From the NCBI RefSeq assembly GCF_016545825.1, contig NC_052619.1:74286115-74350114 (forward strand): a DNA stretch of 64,000 nucleotides, read 5' to 3'. Positions within the stretch are counted from its first letter, which is position 1, and the number at the start of each line of letters is the position of its first letter. The DNA is from Eucalyptus grandis. Lineage: Eukaryota > Streptophyta > Magnoliopsida > Myrtales > Myrtaceae. Positions 24,755 to 36,972 of the stretch are shown here, piece after piece. The position numbers and the translations under genes were made by a program. The notes beneath the pieces are model-generated. The model was not told the DNA's origin and searched no databases. It was given only the letters and a program-made list of their open reading frames with translations.

Positions 24755-26709
24755 CCTCGTCAATTCCGGGAGTATATCTCCCACTTACTCGCCAGGGAGG
24801 GAATGCGCAGAGCAGAGCAGATCAGATCCGAAGGAGTGCAAAACGTTGCACTGCTGCACGCATAACAACAGCGACGATAATGATGCTATCCGAGTCGAGC
24901 GAAAAATCAGATGAAGTAGCCGAACAAGAGTAATTATGCAGACAGGAGTGCAGAAACATGCGAGAAGCGATCAGCATTTGGAAGAAATCACGAACGGAGC
25001 AGGCAATCCGTGGAACGTGCGGAACAACTTAGAAGAGGATTGAAATGGGACGGACGAGGAGCGTGCCTTGGGGAACGAGAAAGAGCCGAGACGACGAAAT
25101 CAGAGATCATGCAATGCCAACTGCCAAGCCGGTGAACTTTTCCAGCGAGTTCTCGAGGCGGGGGTTCACTCGGACGCGGCACGGAATGGCGGTGGAGATG
25201 AAAATCGCAGGACGCTTCTTTTCACACTCGCAGTCAGAGTGGCGGACAGCGGGTGGCACCGACCGACTCCCACGGCGGAGGCGGCGGAGGAGGCGGATTA
25301 AAATGGAAGATTAAAATGGGTAGCACTAGTAGGAACCAGACCAGACCGGACTGTCCTGACGAAGCAGCAGCTGTGCAGTCTTTATGCTTTCCTTAACGAC
25401 TTTTTTAATTAAATTTATTATCATGTTAATCTAATACGAACGACCGACCCAAAGAATAGATCCGAATTACTTCTCGGACACGGCAACAGCCGAGCAGCAG
25501 CGGAGCCCTTTTGTCGACAATGACGATGAAAGGTAGCGCCCCCAGCCCACGTGGCGCCCCCTACTTTTCTGAAAAAGAGGCGCAACAAAAACACTCCCAC
25601 CATAAAAAAAGTTCCCCTACCAGTGCTAGGCGACTTACTTCACTGTCACAACTTCACTCCTTTGGACTTAGTCAAATTCCTAACAAGTACATTGACTTAC
25701 CATGACATCACAGATTCGCTACAAATTTTTTATAAAAGTAGATTTCATAATAATGTATAATATTTTATTTCTTATATGATGCCGAGGCGTTCATTTAAAT
25801 TTGCTCAGGAGCGGCTCTGAATATCTTATTTATATCACTCGCTTCTTTTTTCAATTTTTTTGCCAACGATGTTTGGCAGATCCATATACGAAAGAACGAT
25901 ATACCTTCTTTCCTCGTTTCAGTAGGATGCTGTTAAAAGGAAGTCACTGGACCTTCTTTCAGCCCAAGAAAACGAGGACCAGCACAGCAACTTGCGTCCT
26001 GATCCAGCACGCGACCCCCCGACGTTTTCGACCAGCTCTTACACGCTAAATTCGTTGCGATCTCGGTAGTACAATGACAACTCCGCACCGCCTCCAGAAA
26101 CATAGCCACAACGCGCTATAACCCAAAGTTGCATGTTAAAGAAGCACCTCAAAATTGCTTCCGGACCTCCCATCTTTTGGGGCTTTGGGGGGCTTCTCAA
26201 AGCTCAATTATCATGAAGAGGAGAACCCTTCGTCGGCGTCGCACCGAAAGCTACAGATACAAGGGACTGCACTATCCAAGGAGCCCTCCCACAGGCAGAA
26301 GATGAGCACTAGAAATTTAAATTACAGTACTAAAATCAACTATTCCAGAAGAGACTGCTCATCTCTCATCAAGCAGATGCTACTCGACTTGTCCATGATC
26401 TAGCATGGTCATCGACTTGACATCACAATCCACTCCGTCCCCAAGAACATTAGGAACAGTGTTGAGGCGTGGGCTTCCCATGACTGTCCATGACAAAACT
26501 TCGCTGCACCAAAGCAGCGGAGATATTGCACAACCAATCACTTGCAACACAAAACCCCTAAATCTATTTGTCAGATCAGAAAGTACAAAAGAAAAAAGGA
26601 CAAAATTCTCATGTCTAATGTACTAATAAAGATCAAACAGCAACACTAGGTCCTGATAAATCTACTATCAACAACCACTAGTCGCTCATGCAAGCACCCA
26701 AAGAGCCTA
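24755..26709. other. Intergenic region between TOL and GIF
   Basis: The first 600 bases are GC-rich and probably hold the TOL leader and promoter. The segment 26100-26709 should contain the 3' untranslated region of the GIF gene. Nothing else is recognised; reading frames are short and without motifs. Confidence 0.5.
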
Positions 26710-29330
26710 TCACTTTGCCTCCTCGGAACCCTTCATGAGTGATGATTCTCCATCGCCTCCCTGATGCCCAGCTGCTGTGTTGCCCTGACCACCAGCACCA
26801 GTTGTCCCTGTCTCAGAAGCATCTTGCTTGCTTCCTCCACGCGCGTCATTTGGACCTGAGGATGGATGTGGCCCTCCAGTACCTGCACCTCCCAAAGTAG
26901 CCTCTGCGTTCATGGGATGAAGGCCATTACTGGGCCCCATTGGTCTCATGCCCATTTGACCCTGGATGGCCTGCTGGTGTTGCTGGTGTAACTGCTGCTG
27001 TGGGTCTTGCAACTGATGGGGACTACTGAATTGCAATGGCACCTTCTGAGGGTAAAGGCCTGGCTGCTGAGCCAGAGCAGCAGCCGCCTGAGGATGTTGC
27101 ATGAAATAGCCACCTTGTTGCATCACCTGATGAGGAGCCATCTGTAGATGCCATTTGGTAAGCATACAAGCAGGGAAAAGATCATCATTAATTGGAAAGC
27201 AAATTAACAAGAGAAATAACTACCTGGGGAGGCATTGGTGGTGCCTGCGGCTGGGCATCAGCAATTGCCGCTAAATACATCAAATTCTTTTGCAACTGAG
27301 TTTGGTACCTGAATCATCAAGCTACATTGAGTCCACAGATGATGCCCAAGAATACAAACAAGGCTTGCATACAGGCACATGCATATACCCATCCAGCCAA
27401 AGCGCACTTACAGAATGAATCCTGATTGGCCAGCTGCACGTACTACTCGATGTACTTCCTAACAAACAAGCCACTGAAGAAAAGCCCACGCATTGAGACG
27501 CATATGTTGGTCCTGAGCCACCTACCCAACCACATGCATATGTGTGTGCGCACGACCTAGACCTTTCCCTCTTTCCTTTTGTTTTTACCAACTCCCCCCT
27601 TACATACACATATGAGAGAGAGAGAGAGAGAGACTTACTGGGCACACTCAGCGAGTTTGCCAAGATTTTGATTGTCCAATATAGCTAGAATCAACTTCTT
27701 GTTTTCATCAAGATACTACAATATTGCCCAAGACAAACATAAGATGATCTAAAAAGTTAGTAAATAGATCATGATATATCAACAGTAATAAGATGCTACA
27801 CTAGGAACTCAGGTTCTGTTCAAGCGACCATGTATAAAACTGTCTGTCTAACTTAAATGAGGTCTACTAGCCATTATCTGGTATAAATCTGTACAGATGA
27901 TAGCGAATTCTCCATCTTCTCTATATCACCTATGCATAGGACGAAACTAGGTTCCTATACCATCTAATAAACTTGTGCCATGACAACAGGAGTTCACTAC
28001 ATAGCATACCTATTAATTATATACATTGCATGTACTGTTTATCATAGCTATTGATTACACTACTGGTACTATTAATTCTCCCTCACACTTGCAAAACTTA
28101 AGAGGAAAACAGACCTGTACAGGCCACATACGATGTTACTGATTATTCATAATATTATAGGACCCATCATCAAATAAAAGAATGAGAGAAAAGAACAAAG
28201 CTGATGAAGAATCAGAAAACCACACATGGCTGACACCACATGAAGGACATGTACATTTACATGGCAAGAGCGACAAATCTTCAGTTTTTACTCAGCTAAT
28301 CATTGTAAAGTTCTATTTAGAAATCATACATTATGGCTTACCATAATATATACCCGATCATAGTTATGATAGTATTATGTTAGAGTCTACAGATATAAGC
28401 ATATATCCATGACCTTCATACGTTACGACTTACCATATTAGATATCCGATCATAGTTATGATAGTACCATGTTGGAGTCTAGAGATATAGTTATAAATCC
28501 ATAAATAGAGTTCTTTCATAAAGTTCATAGGTCTATATTTTTGCCAACAATGTTAATTAAAAAAACCCCGGTACAACACTTGGTTGCACAAGCTTTGCCA
28601 TCCATTTGCTAAGATACAGTTTGATCTTCATGCATACTTCATGTCTCTGATATGTAAATATCATTGTTCACATACAACATGTAGATGGGCAGACATAGGA
28701 AGTCAGGACTCATGCATCCACTTCTCTCTTTAGAAGACTGAAAATCTGTGATTAGCACGAGACCAATTGCCCAATGTCCCGCCATCAGTTTCCTACGAAG
28801 AAAGCAATCAACCTGGCGACTCATAGTTCGTAAATCGCACCGAGCGACCGAAGCTAGAATTTAGATTGGCTCAGCCTCGCGCGAAAAGACGGAATCCAGC
28901 CATTCTAAGCACGTCCGAGCTATTCATCTCGCATTTAAACGGTCCGAGACTTGAATTGACGAAAGACGTCTGTGAGAATCCAATCCGCCGACCTTACGAG
29001 GGTTTTCATTTGCAAGTTTCGGCCCAAGGAGTTACTCTGAGGTTTCCCTAAAGTGCTAATTTTTCGAGCTCCAACATCCACTCCGACTCGAGCTAAACCG
29101 GCACGCTTACTCAAAGACGTCACTTCACATGAGATTGCGGACGCGAACGAAGAACGGAGAGATAGAGAGAGAGAGAGGAAGAAGAAGGAACAGACGGCGG
29201 GGGAGGATTCGATTGGGGGAAGAGGGAGAGGGAGAGGGAGAGGAGGAGATACCTTTTGAATCTGCTCGGTGGTGATGTTGGTCGGGGGAAACGAGGGCAA
29301 CACGGGGATCATCTGCGGAGGCTGCTGCAT
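26710..29330 (-). CDS. GIF: GRF-interacting factor (SSXT/SNH-domain transcriptional coactivator)
   Basis: Four exons on the minus strand, 29330-29253, 27715-27639, 27308-27224 and 27141-26710, give 223 residues. The N-terminal SNH domain is clear: ITTEQIQKYLDENKKLI, then AILDNQNLGKLAECAQYQ and QLQKNLMYLAAIADAQ (about residues 18-75). The C-terminal half is rich in Gln, Gly and Met, as in GIF2/GIF3 of Arabidopsis. GIF proteins lack DNA binding; they pair with growth-regulating factors and recruit SWI/SNF chromatin remodellers to promote cell proliferation in leaf and flower primordia. Splice phases agree at all three junctions. Intron 1 is about 1.5 kb. Which of GIF1-3 is the ortholog was not settled; length favours the GIF2/3 type. 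Confidence 0.95.
28325..28510. repeat. 92-bp tandem duplication in GIF intron 1
   Basis: Two diverged copies of about 92 bases share CGATCATAGTTATGATAG (starting at 28355 and 28447) and following text. The shared core is nearly palindromic. It lies deep within the first intron. Confidence 0.6.
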
Positions 29331-31153
29331 CTTCGCTGGGTCTCGTCTTACTCCTCCTCTTCCTCCTCCTCCCGAACGCGCATTCAATCGAAGGATCGAT
29401 GGAATCCTCCCCCAAAAACCCTAGGCGACTGATGAAACCCCCCACCCACCCGACGGTCAAGGCCGGTCTGAACTCGAACGAAGAAGACAAGGATGGGGAT
29501 GGGGATGGGAACGGAGATTGATTGACGAGAGAGGAAAGGAGGGCGGCTTCTGCTCCTGATTTTGCTCCCACGCTTTTTGTTTATTTTTATTTCACGTCGA
29601 ATGTTGTTGTTTTGGACCGACTCCCCCACCATTGACGACACGAAATCTCGACACCGGACGGTCCGATCCAGCAGCAGCTTCGACCCCCGTGTTCACGCTA
29701 CCAATTTACATAAAAAAAAAAAAAAAAAAAAAAAATTGTCTGGAAGAATTTCAAATAAAGACCTTAAATTATATTTTCTCTTAAAAAAAAGTTCAGAAAA
29801 ATTTATCAGAAAAATTTTATTTATTTATAAAAAAAAAGGCTTGAATAATATTTAGTTATAAAACTTAAAAAAGAAGAAGCCTAGAATGAATTTTACCTCA
29901 AATAAGAGTATGTATGATTAATTTAGTCTCAAATAAAATCTTGAAATATGAATCTTTTCTCAAGAGAAAACTCAAAGTGGACTTGTTTAAAATTATTACT
30001 TGAAATGATCAATTTGGTCTTAAATAAGAGTTCGATTTCATTGACCGGTCAAATCTTTATTTGTAAGTTTGCATGTGTGACTCATGTACTTATTCAGGCG
30101 GCAACACTACAATATCGAGCAAAACTCTGGGCTTTAACCAAATTTAAAGAAATCCCAAATTGAAGCAAGGGTTCTCCGAGGTTCTTCTAAGGGCTATTTA
30201 CATTTCCACAAATATCATTCATGTAGTTTCTCTGTTTTTGATTGTGTATGTTGTTCTCGGCTTGCTAATGTTGTCGTCGAAATAAGTACACAAATCACAT
30301 GTGCAAGTCAAATCAAGGAATTTGAGCATTCATTTGAGACTCGGTTTACCATATCAAATCCTTATTTAATACAATACTTGTATTATATTCATTTATTATC
30401 AGAAAAATTATCTCATTTCAAGTTTTTATTTAAGGCAATATTCATTTTAAGCTGCCTCTTGAAAAAAAAAAAAAAAACGATCCACATTCATGTGCTATGG
30501 TAAAATGTGATTATGAAAATGTTTCGTAGTCAATCATTCAAGTAACGATACGACAATGATACCGTACGATCGCCGTCACGACAGAAGTGGAATGATGAAC
30601 ACATCTTATCTGGGCCTGCGAAGCCCAAACATTCGATGAGGGGCCGAAGGCCGATTAGGTGGGCAGGGTGGAGAAGGTGGCCGCACATCATTAAACGAGC
30701 TTGGCCTCGACTTCACCAAAACCGTGTCCAAAGTAGTGAAATTGCAAGCGTCGACTTCACCAGAAGTTGCGGATCCATATTGATGGGGCCGCCGGCTCCC
30801 GTAGCATTTAATACAAATCGGTCCGGCCATCTCAGGAGTTGGACTCTCGACTTCTTTCTTTTTCTTTTCCTTTAGTTTTAATTTTTCGTGGTTTGTAGCG
30901 CAACTGCGTATAGCCCTTTTTATGGTAACGTCGAACAGGACGAAGCGTAAAAGGCTACGCTTAGACAGCCTCTCCTCAGAGCCGTGGTGGATGTGGGGAC
31001 GGGATCGTATCTACCGTTCGGACGCCGGTAATGTGGCCGAACCTAGTCTAATAGCAAAGGATGGTAAACGGAGCAAGTAGCTGAAACTTCAATTTGTCCA
31101 GCTATTGGCAGGATCAGAGGAGAAGAACCCGGGAAGAAACCGAGACGCAATGA
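29331..31153. other. GIF upstream region and flank of the Pack-MULE
   Basis: 29331-29640 is a pyrimidine-rich (on the minus strand) probable leader and core promoter of GIF. 29709-29733 is an A-run, followed by AT-rich DNA with recurring AAATAAGAG-type words (29760-30450). 30600-31150 is more GC-rich. No gene is supported. Confidence 0.5.
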
Positions 31154-31162
31154 CGAATGAAG
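31154..31162 (+). repeat. Left 9-bp target-site duplication CGAATGAAG
   Basis: CGAATGAAG directly precedes the left inverted repeat and is found again immediately after the right one (42675-42683). Nine bases is the usual target duplication of Mutator-like elements. Because both repeat ends are preceded by G, the minimum reading is a 7-bp duplication GAATGAA; the 9-bp reading fits both flanks exactly. Confidence 0.85.
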
Positions 31163-32003
31163 GAGAAAATATTGGGTACGCCTTATGTATCAACGTGGCA
31201 AACAAAAAGGCGGTGGGAGCGCGACACGTGTCCTCGTGGGACCCATAAAGTCAGGCGTCTGCTCCTCGACTCAGCGCTTCTTCCTCTCGTCTCGGCTGGT
31301 GGCTCGGCTCGGCTGGCAAAAGAAAGGACGTCCTCTCCTTCTGACCTGCACGCTCTCTTCCTGTCAGAGCATTTATTGCGGAAACTTTTCTCTTTCCTTC
31401 GTTTGAGAAAGAAAATGGCCGTTCGTTCCTCTTTCCTTCTCCATTTCTTTCCTTTCGAATTTTTGAATCTGAAATCCCCTCTCCGCGCTCGTTGTTGCTC
31501 CGCCGTGCATCAAGCGGCCGTTCTCCTGCCATCACCGACGAACCACATTACGGCCGCCGCTACTCCGGTGCTCACTCGCTTCTCTCTTCGGGTTCGTTGC
31601 TGCTCCATCATTCGTTCCGGCGTTCCTGGATCGCAGATGCAGCACGCGGAGGAGAAGCAGGCCTCTTCGAGCTCCCTCAACGTCGGCGACGTCGCCCGCC
31701 AAGCGAGACCCGCACACACGGAAGGCTCGGAGGCGAGGTTGCTGGAGAAGCTGGTGCTGAGCTGCCTCGTCGTGTTCGACGCTCCTCCGCCTCCCTCTCG
31801 CGACGTCCGCTCTGCTCTCTCTCTCCCCCTCTGCGAAGTCGTGACTCTCTTCCAGCGAAACGCGACGCCGACGGCCCTCCACCTCTGCCGGTTGACTCCG
31901 TCGCCCTCGACTCCGACTCCGACTCCGACGCCGACGCCGACGCCGCCTCCTCCCCTGAACCCGACTCTGACGCCGACGCCCCTTCGCCGGTTGCCTCCGT
32001 CGG
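31163..32003 (+). repeat. Left terminal inverted repeat of the Pack-MULE
   Basis: It matches the inverse of 41821-42674 almost throughout, with small indels (for example five versus four A near 31201-31210 and about 12 extra bases in the right copy near 42540). The repeat is GC-rich in its inner half, with GAC/GCC trinucleotide runs. It contains GACACGTGTC at 31223-31232 and GTGGGACCCA just after, which could act as promoter sites. Homology stops abruptly after CCTCCGTCGG. Confidence 0.9.
31223..31232. promoter_or_regulatory. Palindromic G-box GACACGTGTC in the left TIR
   Basis: A perfect 10-base palindrome with a CACGTG core, followed at once by GTGGGACCCA, which resembles a TCP-factor site. 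The same pair occurs in the right TIR (42606-42615). Position suggests a promoter carried by the TIR; activity is inferred. Confidence 0.4.
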
Positions 32004-33760
32004 CGTCGGAGTCCGTCGCCCCCGACGCCGACGCCTCGGCCTCCGCCTATGCGCCTAACGCCGACGCCGACGCCGACGCCGATGCCCCTTCGCCAAGTCC
32101 ATGCATCGCAGAAAATGGTGATGCCGACCCAACATTACTTATTCAGTTATTTCCTTTTGCTGATGCCGAAAAGGAGAGACAAGCTTTGGTGGATGCACTT
32201 AGAGCTAGTGAAGCTGAATGCGATGCTATTGATGCGAAGATGCAGGAGGTTTTGAATGCACAGATTGCTGCTGAGGATGAGTGTGTTTCTCTGTTGGAGA
32301 ATTTCTCTAAGGTCAGTGACAACATCTTTTCTTTTTTTTTTTTGCTTGATCCTAGAATGAATTAAGATAGAGTGAGCTCTATAGTAAGAACTTCGCACCA
32401 CAGGGCAACACAATCATTGGCTGGAGCAGATTGATACACGTTTCTGGTTTTCTGTCTGTCTTTATAAACTTGCGTGTGTAATGGTACAAGCCTTCCTGAC
32501 TGGATGTTCTTTATATTCATGCTTGTGCTTAGCTGCCCTGTTGAGTGAAGGAAGTCGTTTGTCAATTTTCATCTTTCAATTGGCAGTCGGGTTCTCAAGG
32601 TGAACATGGAAAGACTAGTTTTGTCAAAGTGCTTCAAAGGAAAATGAATGGAAAACAAGAATGTCAACTTGACCATTGTTGGGCTGTAGATTATAGGCAT
32701 GGTAGTGGGTGATACATGTGTGGTGTCATTGGTGTTGGCGCACAATTGTAGCCCTAGTTTTTATTTTGAGATAGCCATGGTTTTAATTGACTTGATGTAA
32801 GGTAAACTAAAAGCTTTCAGCAAGTCATATTGATCCCATGGTAGTCTCTGTTTTGCCAATCCAAGTAGACTTTTGGATAGTGACTGTTTTAAGGATAGCC
32901 ATGCTATCTCTCTCTGAACTTTTTCATTAACTGCTTCATCTGTCCCTACAAAACATGAGGTTGGATCATGCGTACCACGAAAAACTTTCGTAAGCTATCG
33001 ATTTCATGTGGTAGCCAAATTTAGTTTGAAGCAGAATGACTGACATTTTTACCTCTTATCCTGCAGGATGCAACTGCTAGTGCTGACCTGATAGAGAAGA
33101 AGGCAAACTTACTGCGTGCTGAGGAAATGGACAAATGGCTTTCATCAAGTGAAGATTTGGAGGTGAGGAAGATGGAACTTGAAATCGAGTCATATCTGAT
33201 AAGTGAAGCTCGTAAAGGAGTGAATGTTTCCATCGAGCATTCAATTGATGATGACAGTAGAGAGAAAGAAAAACTTCTTAAGAAGAAGGATGTGTTGTTG
33301 GATGAATTGGAGAAGCTGCTTAATTTAGTGAGAGAGAAGGAGAAGCAAATTGCTGAGAATGATGCTTCCATTGAAGCAGTAGAGAAGCGCATTGCTGGTG
33401 GTCTCTGGATTTCAGGACATGCAATCAGATATTGGTGCTAAATATGATAGAATGAAATCAAAGCTCTCTCAGGTTGATGCGAAAGTGAAGCTTTATCTAT
33501 AAAAAAAGAAAGATTTTGATGACGTACTCTCTCAGGAAGATAATAAAGGAGCAAAAGATTAGGAACTTGGGAAGATTGCTGCAGATGAAGCAAAAAGCAT
33601 ACAATGAAGCAGCAGGATTGAGAAAAGGTTTAATGCTCTGCATTTTGGAGTACAGAGAAAGTAAAACTGGGGCTGATGAAGACTGAGGAGAAATTTTCTG
33701 AAGATGTCATGAGGCTCCAACAAGAAGCTTCCTCTGCAAGAGCTTCTTTACAGGTTATTT
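31415..33760 (+). pseudogene. Coiled-coil protein gene fragment fused to the left TIR
   Basis: A long first exon runs from within the TIR (ATG at 31415 in frame; the same frame is open from 31157) to 32311 and joins in phase with 33067 onward. The first part is Ser/Ala/Pro/Arg-rich and of low complexity. From about 32110 it is a charged coiled coil (ADAEKERQALVDALRASEAE, then KKANLLRAEEMDKWLSSSED). The frame breaks near 33395, where GGLWISG replaces a GVVSGFQDM-like continuation one base off, and again near 33490, followed by stops. I do not recognise the family beyond a plant coiled-coil protein. The reading that crosses the TIR edge at 32003 may be a chimera made by the element or the original gene start. 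Confidence 0.6.
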
Positions 33761-34342
33761 TACTTTTTAGCTATCTTACTCTTTACATGCAAACGACATA
33801 TACCTAAAAGGTGGTTAAGCTTCACATGCTTAATCTACTATAATTCTGGCCTATGGAGTCTACATGTTGCAACATTTTGGAGAATTTACTTCCAGTCTTC
33901 TGAATCAGTAATGCTTGAGGTTCATGTTTGATTATCCAACCTAGGATGAGTGTTGGTTCATGGTTAAGATATACTTGCTGAAGGAATATTCTAAAGACAC
34001 AGGCAGTGAGTGACTCCTACTTTCTTTCAAAAGTTTGTTTATGCGATATTTGTTTTTTTTTTTTGGTGAAAATAAGAGATGCGACGTATTTGTTAGGGGA
34101 AGCCTTAATCTTAAAAGTTTAGGCAACTAGGATATGTAGACAATGTATGTTGAGATCTACTGTTTCCCCTCACAGAAAAGCTATAGCTTGCGAGTGAGAC
34201 AGTGGATGTAATCATGAAATCAAACTATTGTAGAGCTGGAGTACTGTAACAGGAGAAATAGGAAACAATAAGCAAAAGAGGGAGCAACAGGAGAGTATAA
34301 GCAAAAGCAGAATTTGATCAGATTTCAAATCTTGCATTGAAG

Positions 34343-34624
34343 CGGATATATTGAATTCGATGAGTTGAAAGAAGCTTTGATAGATGACAATCTTGGTCCG
34401 AACAACAAAAAATTTATTGAAGACATCATTTTCGATGCTGATCTAGATAAGGTAATACATAATCAGAACAACCTGCAATTTGGAATCTGTGTATATCTTG
34501 TTCATATATGAAATAGAGTGCTCATTCTGTGATGGATGTATTCCAGGACGGTCGAATCAGTTATAATGAATTCAAGGCCATGATGAAAACGGTCATGGAC
34601 TGGAAAATGGCTTCACGCCAGTAG
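34343..34624 (+). pseudogene. C-terminal EF-hand fragment of a calcium-dependent protein kinase
   Basis: Two exons, 34343-34451 and 34547-34624, encode GYIEFDELKEALIDDN, then FDADLDKDGRISYNEF and DWKMASRQ before a TAG. This is the last EF-hand pair and the tail of a CDPK. The kinase domain and first EF-hands are absent. Downstream of the stop, text such as LNGLSQKMFKD still resembles CDPK tails, so the stop is premature. The sequence differs from the group IV CDPK tail at 36973-38568, so two distinct CDPK donors are represented. Confidence 0.8.
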
Positions 34625-34938
34625 TTGAGAGCGATGCTGAACGGGCTTAGCCAGAAGATGTTCAAAGACACTTTCTTCTCTCAGAGGCTAAAAGATGTTC
34701 CACCCATGTCTTCTTAATCTGATCCAGATGAACCGTGGAGAAACAAAATCGAAGTCTCATCAACAGGGTATTTGGGAAGGAGGCATTATACAAAATCATT
34801 GCATTGGTTTGCTACTGCAGGGACATAAATGCTGTGGTTATATTATTTAGCATGTGCTATTTCTCTGTAATTAGAGCTGCCTTTTGTTCATGCTAGACTT
34901 TTGAACAACTGATTTTGCCTTTCCTATATGAACTACAG

Positions 34939-35853
34939 ATCCTAATTGACCTAAGAATGACAAGGCAACCATTCTTACGGACACAATCCAGGTGCTGAAG
35001 GATTTAACCACGGAAGTTAACAAATTGAAAGCTGAATGTGCAGCTCTTATTGAAGAATCTCACATGGTGATTTTATCTTCATCCAGTATCCTGAGGTTCT
35101 AATGTCCATTGTTTGCCTTGATGCTAATAGTAACTTTGCATTACAACCAGCTGATGCAGGAGAAGAATGAGCTCAGAGAAGAGAAATCATCTTTAAAATC
35201 TGAAGTTGAAAATCTTAATGTCCAGTACCAGCAAAGGACGAGGGTTATGTACCCTTGGGCTGCCATGGATCCATCCGTCATCATGGGTCCAGCCTACTCA
35301 TATCCAGTTCCAATACCCGTCACTGCAGGTCCAATACCCATGCTCTCACAACTTCAGCCTTTCCCTTTCTTTGGAAATCAGAATGCAAGTGCTATTCCTG
35401 CTCCGTGTTCTACCTTTATCCCAAATTCAATGCCTGCCAATCCCACATTTGAACAGCAGTCAACCCAATATGCGTCCACTTCTCACGTGTCAAATAAAAA
35501 AGACTCCAAAAGCAGGTCTTCAGATCATCAAAGGGGCAGCATTGCAGAGCAAGACGAAGATCCAAATGACGTGGCAACAGACCTTGAACTTAAGATGCCT
35601 GGAATATCATCACATCAGGTTTTTTTTTTATATTCTGAACCAGAGCTAGATCTACTCTGTAAATTGGCACAATATGCATAACAGTATATATTATGCAGGA
35701 CTTGACGCCCGGAGAAAAGAAGGGCAAGCAGACCCAGAGGAAGGAGATAAGTATTTTACTGATGGGAGCTCATCAAGCAAGCTTTCGTCATCTCAGGCTT
35801 TTCCAGATAGTTCCTCCAATAGTGTTAGTGACAACCCAAAGTCCAGTAGATGA
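34939..35853 (+). pseudogene. bHLH121: 3' portion of a bHLH121 (URI)-like transcription factor gene
   Basis: Three exons: 34939-35066 (NDKATILTDTIQVLKDL, end of helix 2 and leucine-rich coil), 35151-35618 (MQEKNELREEKSSLKSEVEN, then NVQYQQR, YPWAAMDPSV, QPFPFFGNQN, NDVATDLELK) and 35699-35853. The pattern matches bHLH121, the iron-deficiency regulator acting upstream of FIT and the Ib bHLH genes. The basic region and helix 1 are missing. A TGA replaces an expected Arg codon at about 34947, and the last exon shifts frame near 35745 before a Ser-rich tail ending at 35853. It is a captured, disabled 3' half. Confidence 0.85.
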
Positions 35854-36972
35854 AGAGTTGAGTCCAGAAAATCTTAATGCCACAATTTTCTTTTCCTGTT
35901 ACAAGCCTAACTCATTTTCTAGTCCTTTCGTAGTTTGTACCCCGAGGCTGGTCAGTTGTATATTATGTTGCGTTTGCTTAACTTACAGGGAATTTTTTTA
36001 GTTTATACAGATTTCAGAGCATATGCCTGAAACTTGAACAATGAAGGGCACATTCATTACTTTTTAAGGATTTAGCTCCAGCAACCAAGACATAATTGAT
36101 TGGAGCTTCTGTTTTGCATCCAAACTATCTTGCAACTTTGACCTGCCATGAGGCATAAGCCAGGTTGTACTCCTGCATGAGTCATTCGCATCGTGTATTT
36201 GTGATGCCCTGGTGGTTATTAGATAAAAAAGTCTCTAGAGATGCTGTCGTCAAGAGGTAACGAATCGGTGTACAGATGGAGATGTGAGCTAGCATATGCT
36301 TTTGGGTATTCCAAACATCATTGACCGGAGCAGAAAAAGGCGAATTCTTTATGTTCTGCGCATCACCTCCTACATTCGCTATTGTATTGGCCATGATTCA
36401 ACGCGATGATGAATGGCTCTTGAAACCAAGAAGCGTCACCTAAATAATATGATCAATTTATTTTCGTTAATGGCTGCTCAGCATACATCTCTAAATAATT
36501 CACAGGAAAAGCAGGTGCATTGCCCATCTCTGAGAGAGACTGAAAAATGTTTACACTTAATTCATTTGCGATGCCAAAAAATTGAGAAAAAGAGAAGGCC
36601 TTACAAGTAAAAAAGCATTGCCCATTCTATAATGGAACAGGCCCCCAAATTCGAGGGCGTTAAATATACACTCGCAGCCTACACATATCAACTCATTAGA
36701 AGACGTACGCCCGTACAGCCCTTCCTCTCACCAAGTAAACGACCAAAGCCAGCAATCTCTCCAAACCTTCATCCTCAAGCACTTCTCGGCAAACTTGGGT
36801 GCCATGCAAAATCCCTTGATACTAACTTTGTACAGGGATTTCCACTGGCAATGGAGCGGAGTACAGAGGCGGTCATCATGGTTGGGTCGGTATATCTTGA
36901 GTAACCAAAATACGTACTTGACGTCTCGTGCTCCCTCCTCTCTTTTTAACACCCAAAAGCTCCAGAATGGAT

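Noticed and set aside
24755..24784. Upstream start of TOL at 24784
   Set aside because: That codon is GTG, not ATG. The ATG at 24754 gives [14 protein letters not shown], the usual TOL beginning.
31492..32058. Asp/Ser-rich 188-residue frame in the left TIR
   Set aside because: This is an alternative frame of the same low-complexity GC run. It does not join the downstream coiled-coil exon in phase, whereas the overlapping frame does.
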